Source: Aequoribacter sp049615385 (lineage in GTDB: Bacteria > Pseudomonadota > Gammaproteobacteria > Pseudomonadales > Halieaceae). Taken from it: a stretch of 64,000 nt of DNA. The stretch lies in assembly GCF_049615385.1 (NCBI RefSeq), contig NZ_JBMZFL010000006.1, one strand, 5' to 3'. Position 1 is the stretch's first letter. Each line of letters starts with the position of its first letter. This document shows positions 60,065-64,000 of this stretch, one piece after another. The notes below the pieces were generated by a model that was not told the DNA's origin, did no database searches, and saw only the letters and a program-made list of their open reading frames with translations. A program made the translations under genes and the position numbers.

Positions 60065-60550
60065 GATGTGTCTCCTCTGAAAAATATTAGGTAATCATAA
60101 TGTTCTAATTAAGCATCTCAATGCTCTCAAGACACAGAGTTGACGCCGATCAAGAAAGGTCTCAAGACAAAAAACAATGGAACTTACGGTGGCTCAGACA
60201 TTCACGCCACGAAAAGTTTAGAACTGCACCGACCGGCGCCGCCAATAAAGCAAGCTTTTTGCTGATCCTTCTCCACAATCCCAGTGAGTCAATGAGCGAC
60301 TTCGCATATTATTGACTGTATTGTTGACCTAATAGTCTGTATAACCGATAGAGTCCCCCTGAAGGAGTAGATTTCAGCCAGCCTTGTCAATTAGTCGCCA
60401 CCGGGACCCAGGAAGACCTGATTAAAAAGAGGGGGGATGGCAATTGAAAACCATACAATCAAGCTCAAACGCCACACTCGATGACCAATACTTCGGGATA
60501 TAAACCACTGTCCTTCACCACTCAATCACAGTAACCAAGGAGTATCGCAG
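60065..60550. other. 486-bp region without a recognisable gene
   Basis: Lies between the divergent DUF2202 and GNAT genes. A 64-codon frame at 60121-60315 has no recognisable features or RBS. GAGGAGA before the DUF2202 start and CAAGGAG before the GNAT start are the only signals I can support. Confidence 0.6.
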
Positions 60551-61102
60551 ATGCCAGCAATAAGCATTGATACACCACGACTGGTCATGAGACGGCTAAC
60601 GATCTGGGATACAGAGGATCTCCTCGAGTACCACTCAGACCCGCAGGTGATTAAGTATATCCCCTGGACTCAGCGCTCTCGGACCGATGTCGAACAAGCG
60701 CTGACCCACTACGAAACCGCGAGCGATCAATTTGAAAAGGAAGGTGATTTTTGGGTCCTTGGCTGGGCGCTCAAGACAACAGGTAAAGTCGTTGGCCAAT
60801 CGAACGCATCTCTCATATCCAAAGCCAATCGAACCGCCGATATCGGCTGGGCGACAAATCGCCAATTCTGGCGCCAAGGACTCGCACTTGAAGCGAGCTC
60901 ATACCTACTAAAAAAGCTATTTCAGCACACCAATTTGCACCGAGTAGTCGCCAATATCGATGCCCGCAATCCTGAATCAGCAGCGCTTGCCGTCAAACTC
61001 GGCATGCGCAGAGAAGCTCAATTCAGACAATCGGTCTTTACCAAAGGCGAATGGTGCGACATGTGGCAGTACGCGATTTTAAGAGATGACGCGCTAAAAT
61101 AG
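60551..61102 (+). CDS. GNAT acetyltransferase (RimJ/RimL-like)
   Basis: 183 aa. DTPRLVMRRLTIWDTEDLLEYHSDPQVIKYIPW is the usual N-terminus of the Acetyltransf_3 group. ADIGWATNRQFWRQGLALEASSYLLKKLF is the acetyl-CoA binding region and VVANIDARNPESAALAVKLGMRREA the conserved helix. Target unknown. AAGGAG lies at 60538. Confidence 0.88.
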   Translation: MPAISIDTPRLVMRRLTIWDTEDLLEYHSDPQVIKYIPWTQRSRTDVEQALTHYETASDQFEKEGDFWVLGWALKTTGKVVGQSNASLISKANRTADIGWATNRQFWRQGLALEASSYLLKKLFQHTNLHRVVANIDARNPESAALAVKLGMRREAQFRQSVFTKGEWCDMWQYAILRDDALK

Positions 61103-61120
61103 CAAAACCCGTCTAGAGCT

Positions 61121-61558
61121 TCAGTTTTCAGGTAGCACTAAGTCAAAACCTAAGCCTTGCATGCACGGTTCCATTGCAGCGCGTTGCAAAGACTCAATTT
61201 CAGCTTCGCGGCGGCGACGTTCACCCAAAGATGGCTCGCACATCTCAGCGATAGCGTCGTCGTCCAAAGACTTTAAGCCCCCAAAACCGTCATCGACGTA
61301 GGTTGCCTTCGCTTCAGGAGACTGCCGAATTGCCTTCTCGCAGTCACGCCGTTGAGCATTCTCTTGCAAAATGAAATCCGTGCGCACCTTGATCATTGTA
61401 GGGGTAACTTCCTGCCGGCATTGAACGATAGCAACATCAAGTTCGACGTCTGACTGAGAAACCGCAATCCAGGCATCTGCTTGTCGGGATGTCATCGAAC
61501 AGCCATGCAAAAGTGCCGCTAGCAGTATAAAGGCCAAAGCTTGCTTGAACATGATCAT
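61121..61558 (-). CDS. Small Cys-containing lipoprotein of unknown function
   Basis: 145 aa from ATG 61556-61558 (GGAA upstream). Lipoprotein signal MFKQALAFILLAALLHGCS. The mature part is charged and helical with several Cys. I recognise no domain. Convergent with the GNAT gene, 18 bp away. Confidence 0.6.
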   Translation of the reverse strand: MIMFKQALAFILLAALLHGCSMTSRQADAWIAVSQSDVELDVAIVQCRQEVTPTMIKVRTDFILQENAQRRDCEKAIRQSPEAKATYVDDGFGGLKSLDDDAIAEMCEPSLGERRRREAEIESLQRAAMEPCMQGLGFDLVLPEN

Positions 61559-61807
61559 GATTCCAAATCGAACATAACTAAACGGTAAATATAGTGGGCT
61601 TGAACACAAATGTCTCTTGAGGATTACCGGTTGGCATATTCTCCTAAAAAACGGTGAAAATGCACATAAAACGCGATACGATTTGCGGTCGGCAGTGGGC
61701 GCCTAATAACCGGCAAATGTTGGCCTTACTCGAACAATAACAAACGGGAGAACTCGATGAAGTTCCTTGTGCCAATCGCTAGCTTAATAGGGCCATAGCA
61801 CTCAGTT

Positions 61808-62629
61808 TTGCAACGAGTTTTGCTGCTCATGGCGCGACACACTGCTGGTATAAAAAAACAACTTGGCGATGCCCTTGACCGACAGCTGCGCATAAAAGAG
61901 GCGGCAAACCGTGCGATAGAAGATCACTCTTTGGCGCTGGCATTGCAACCTATTTGGTCAACGGAGCAGAATAAAATATCGAGTTTCGAGGCTCTGTTGC
62001 GATGGGACAATCCTTTTCGGTGCTCGACAGGAGAACTGATCGAGCTGGCCGAGCAGTCAGGATTAATACTCGCGATCACCGAGTGGGTGATTCGCGAAGC
62101 GGCCCGAGCGAGCTCTTTACTGCGAGCACAGGAGATAACGGCGCCAATTTCCATCAATATTCCTGCACACTCCTTTCGCCACCAAGATGTCGTTAGCCTG
62201 ATTAGACAGGCTTGCCGAAAGTATGACATCCCCTTTGAGTCACTCTCAATTGAAATCACCGAGTCGGTATTTCTCGAAGATATCGATACCGTCATACGCA
62301 CCGTCAAGTCACTGGCGAATTGAGGCATTAAAACCGCTATTGACGATTTTGGTGCGGGTTATTCGAGTTTGAGTTATTTGCACGTACTTGATGCGCACAG
62401 TCTTAAAATAGACCGAAGCTTTGTTGCCGGAATAACCGCAGATGATCCGCGAGCGCCCATCGTTCAATCCACGATCCAGCTTGGCCACGTTCTGGGAATG
62501 GCTGTGGTTACAGAGGGAATTGAGACGGAGGAAGAGCTGGCCTGCGTGCAACAATTGGGCTGCTCTTTATTTCAGGGCTATTACTTCCATAAGCCGGCTA
62601 CCCTCGATGTATGGCTTACCAAAGCCTAG
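61808..62629 (+). pseudogene. EAL phosphodiesterase gene with in-frame stop and missing N-terminal region
   Basis: One frame encodes a nearly full EAL domain: LALALQPIWS, FEALLRWDNP, ISINIPAHSF, ITESVFLED, then TGA at 62321-62323, then directly GIKTAIDDFGAGYSSLSYLHVLDAHSLKIDRSF and EGIETEEELACVQQLGCSLFQGYYFHKP. The TGA falls exactly where the family has an uninterrupted helix-to-strand turn. The N-terminal 35 residues look like the tail of a preceding GGDEF domain that is no longer there. The gene is therefore likely a decayed GGDEF-EAL protein; a c-di-GMP-degrading activity is unlikely now. Confidence 0.8.
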
Positions 62630-62702
62630 AGCGTAATCCGCGTCACGCCAGATCTCCGATATAAAGTGCAACCCATGTGTCCGGTATGCACCCACTAAGT
62701 GA

Positions 62703-62779
62703 TGGTCGGTGTGAGAGGATTTGAACCTCCGACCCCTTGCTCCCGAAGCAAGTGCGCTACCAGGCTGCGCTACACACCG
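62703..62779 (-). tRNA. tRNA-Pro (CGG)
   Basis: 77 nt with encoded CCA. Minus strand reads CGGTGTG acceptor pairing with CACACCG, D-arm GCGC-AGCCTGGTA-GCGC, anticodon loop TTCGGGA (CGG) in stem CTTGC/GCAAG, and T-arm GGAGGTTCAAATCCTC. Similar to E. coli proK. Confidence 0.97.
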
Positions 62780-62864
62780 ATGCCAAAATCATAGCAAAGC
62801 CTAATCGCCAGATCTATTCCATACACCACCAGACCCAGGCTCGATTTTCACAGTCGCTAACAAC

Positions 62865-62888
62865 AAAAAAGCCGAGTAGATACTCGGC
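62865..62888 (-). terminator. Terminator behind the SnoaL-like gene
   Basis: Stem GCCGAGTA / TACTCGGC with a 2-base GA loop (62871-62888); a run of six A on the plus strand gives a T-run on the minus strand. 22 bp after the SnoaL-like stop. Confidence 0.85.
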
Positions 62889-62909
62889 TTCTTCATCACG
62901 CAGCAGTGC

Positions 62910-63374
62910 TTATTTTTTGGTTTTTACCGGCCGAGCCAACAACTTGATATCGGGCGAACGCGGGTGAATTTCCTCCCATAGACGCTCGTAGTTGGTGGTT
63001 TTAATTTTCCATTCACCATCGACTTTGACATAAGTATCCTCATAAATGGCTGAGCCCATGACCGTGGTGTTCTCTTCCAAGTTAATGAAAATATCCTGCA
63101 GATACCAAAGGCCAGTGGCATTGTCGCCGTCCACCGTAATTTCGGGATGATGCCCATTGTGCATTCCGAACTTGTCTTCGGTAAACGAGTAGGCATAAAA
63201 CTTTAAGAGTTTATCGCGACCCTGCACATCGATATCGTAGTGGCCACCGATAAAATGCGCGGTCGCATCCTCCGTAAAAACCGACGCCAAACCCTCTTGG
63301 TTGCCGGTATCTAAAAAACGGAAGTAACGCGCTTTTAGCTGTTTAATCAGCTCGATGGCTTCTAGATCTAACAT
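62910..63374 (-). CDS. SnoaL-like (NTF2 fold) protein
   Basis: 154 aa. IELIKQLKARYFRFLDTGNQEGLASVFTEDATAHF and DGEWKIKTTNYERLWEEI follow the SnoaL_4 pattern of small alpha+beta barrels that act as hydratases, isomerases or binding proteins in steroid, terpene or aromatic catabolism. It starts 2 bp behind the FAD enzyme gene, so the two are co-transcribed. Substrate unknown. Confidence 0.85.
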   Translation of the reverse strand: MLDLEAIELIKQLKARYFRFLDTGNQEGLASVFTEDATAHFIGGHYDIDVQGRDKLLKFYAYSFTEDKFGMHNGHHPEITVDGDNATGLWYLQDIFINLEENTTVMGSAIYEDTYVKVDGEWKIKTTNYERLWEEIHPRSPDIKLLARPVKTKK

Positions 63375-63376
63375 GC

Positions 63377-64000
63377 TTAATCCTTGTAGTTATTAATGTG
63401 CTTAGCGGCTTGGTAGGCCATAGTCATCGCAGGGCCCAAAGTCGCACCCGGACCGGGATAGGTTGGTAACAAGGCCGCTGAGGCATTACCCACGGCATAC
63501 AAACCTTCGATAACACCACCTGCTTCGGCTTTAACCTGCGCATCAATCGTGGTGTCTAATCCACCCAAAGTACCAAAATCACCCGCGTCGATACGCATCG
63601 CGTAGTAAGGCGCCTCATCGATGCTCGCCAAACACGGGTTGGGTTTAATCGCTGGGTCGGCGTAGTAGCGATCGTAAGCAGAATCGCCGCGCCCGAACTC
63701 TTCGTCTTTACCCGTCACCGCATAGTCGTTCATTTTTTTAATAGTTTCTTCCAGACCGTCGGGATCAATGCCGAGCTTCTCGGCCAATTCGCGAATGGTA
63801 TTCGCTTTAGCGACAAGACCCGTCTCAAACCATTTTTTGGGGATGGTCCAATCGGGCTTCATTGCAGACGTCATTAGCGGCCCGGCAATGTAGGTGCGAC
63901 GGAAACGCGCATCGAACACGTGGTAGGCAGGAGCACAGGGGTTTTCGTCGGTGTGCGCTTTGAACAACTCTTTCTGGAAGGCCATGTAGTTTTGCGATTC
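63377..64000 (-). CDS. FAD-dependent dehydrogenase, C-terminal part
   Basis: The frame is open to the window edge, so the gene continues beyond 64000 and the Met at 63985 is internal. The visible 207 residues have the C-terminal pattern of FAD_binding_2 enzymes (3-ketosteroid dehydrogenase/fumarate reductase type): TIRELAEKLGIDPDGLEETIKKMN, GTLGGLDTTIDAQVKAEAGGVIEGLYAVGNASAALLPTYPGPGATLGPAMTMAYQAAKHI. The final segment binds the FAD. Pairing with a SnoaL-like gene suggests a steroid-like or cyclic ketone substrate. Confidence 0.85.
   Translation of the reverse strand, partial: ESQNYMAFQKELFKAHTDENPCAPAYHVFDARFRRTYIAGPLMTSAMKPDWTIPKKWFETGLVAKANTIRELAEKLGIDPDGLEETIKKMNDYAVTGKDEEFGRGDSAYDRYYADPAIKPNPCLASIDEAPYYAMRIDAGDFGTLGGLDTTIDAQVKAEAGGVIEGLYAVGNASAALLPTYPGPGATLGPAMTMAYQAAKHINNYKD

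Noticed and set aside
60121..60315. 64-codon frame between DUF2202 and GNAT genes
   Set aside because: No RBS, no recognisable domain and basic/aromatic composition unlike neighbouring proteins.
62321..62323. Selenocysteine at the TGA of the EAL gene
   Set aside because: EAL proteins have no selenocysteine at this turn and no convincing SECIS-like hairpin was seen; the missing N-terminal domain also supports decay.
1..64000. CRISPR arrays, insertion sequences or prophage
   Set aside because: No regularly spaced repeats, transposase, integrase or phage structural genes were seen on either strand.

Overview
This window is a large flagellar gene locus (about 1-47.9 kb) followed by a mixed accessory and metabolic region (about 47.9-64 kb). 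Gene content and order (fliE to flhB, flhA-flhF-flhG, sigma-54 and sigma-28 promoters, the H-ring proteins FlgT and FlgP, sodium-type PomA/PomB stators) point to a polarly flagellated, probably marine gammaproteobacterium. I cannot place it to genus from sequence alone.

Layout. 1-2.9 kb: the 3' end of fliS, a short FleQ/FlrA-type activator and an FlrC-type activator. 2.9-15.5 kb: fliEFGHIJK, fliLMNOPQR and flhB, closely spaced. 15.5-18.4 kb: a DamX-like SPOR membrane protein and an unrecognised acidic single-pass membrane protein that has its own sigma-28 promoter. 18.4-23.4 kb (minus): flhA-flhF-flhG-fliA from a sigma-54 promoter. 23.5-27 kb: flgP, flgT, a small LysM/FimV-like protein, a second FliK-like protein and an FlhB C-domain protein (FlhX type). 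27-28.6 kb (minus): flgN, flgM, flgA. 28.9-39.6 kb: flgB to flgL, then fliD. 39.8-43.4 kb (minus): an orphan BrnA-like antitoxin, flaG and three tandem flagellins. 43.6-47.9 kb: a small membrane protein, a DUF1566-like lipoprotein, then pomA with two pomB paralogs.

Regulation readable in the DNA: four sigma-54 sites (before flrC, before fliK, before flhA, before flgB) and five sigma-28 sites (before the acidic membrane protein, flgP, flgM, flaG and the flagellins). An 18-bp palindrome GCGGCAA-N4-TTGCCGC occurs before fliD and in the flgA-flgB gap, with two shorter versions before flrC. It has the same geometry as the Pseudomonas FleQ box, so it is the best candidate operator for the FleQ-like protein here.

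The most unusual theme is that several regulators and export proteins carry changes at key residues while remaining intact reading frames. The FleQ-like protein has no receiver domain, and its GAFTGA loop reads GSFSGA. FlrC has Asn at the expected phospho-acceptor position and no FlrB kinase lies beside it. FliI has Arg for the Walker A Lys. FlhF has degenerate GTPase motifs. FlhB has NPEH instead of NPTH. FlgJ lacks its muramidase domain. No chemotaxis genes follow fliA. The two PomB proteins each carry an apparent extra copy of the segment that precedes the OmpA domain.

The last 16 kb holds tRNA-Phe(GAA), a porin, a PhoU-like DUF47 protein behind three Pho-box repeats, a diguanylate cyclase with two substrate-binding-protein-like sensor domains, a molybdenum hydroxylase set (mocA-like, xdhC-like, large and small subunits), a sterol desaturase-like membrane oxygenase, a short-chain dehydrogenase, a frameshifted DUF2202 lipoprotein gene, a GNAT acetyltransferase, a small lipoprotein, an EAL pseudogene with an in-frame TGA, tRNA-Pro(CGG), and a SnoaL-like protein next to the C-terminal part of an FAD-dependent dehydrogenase. 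No insertion sequence, prophage or CRISPR array is visible.
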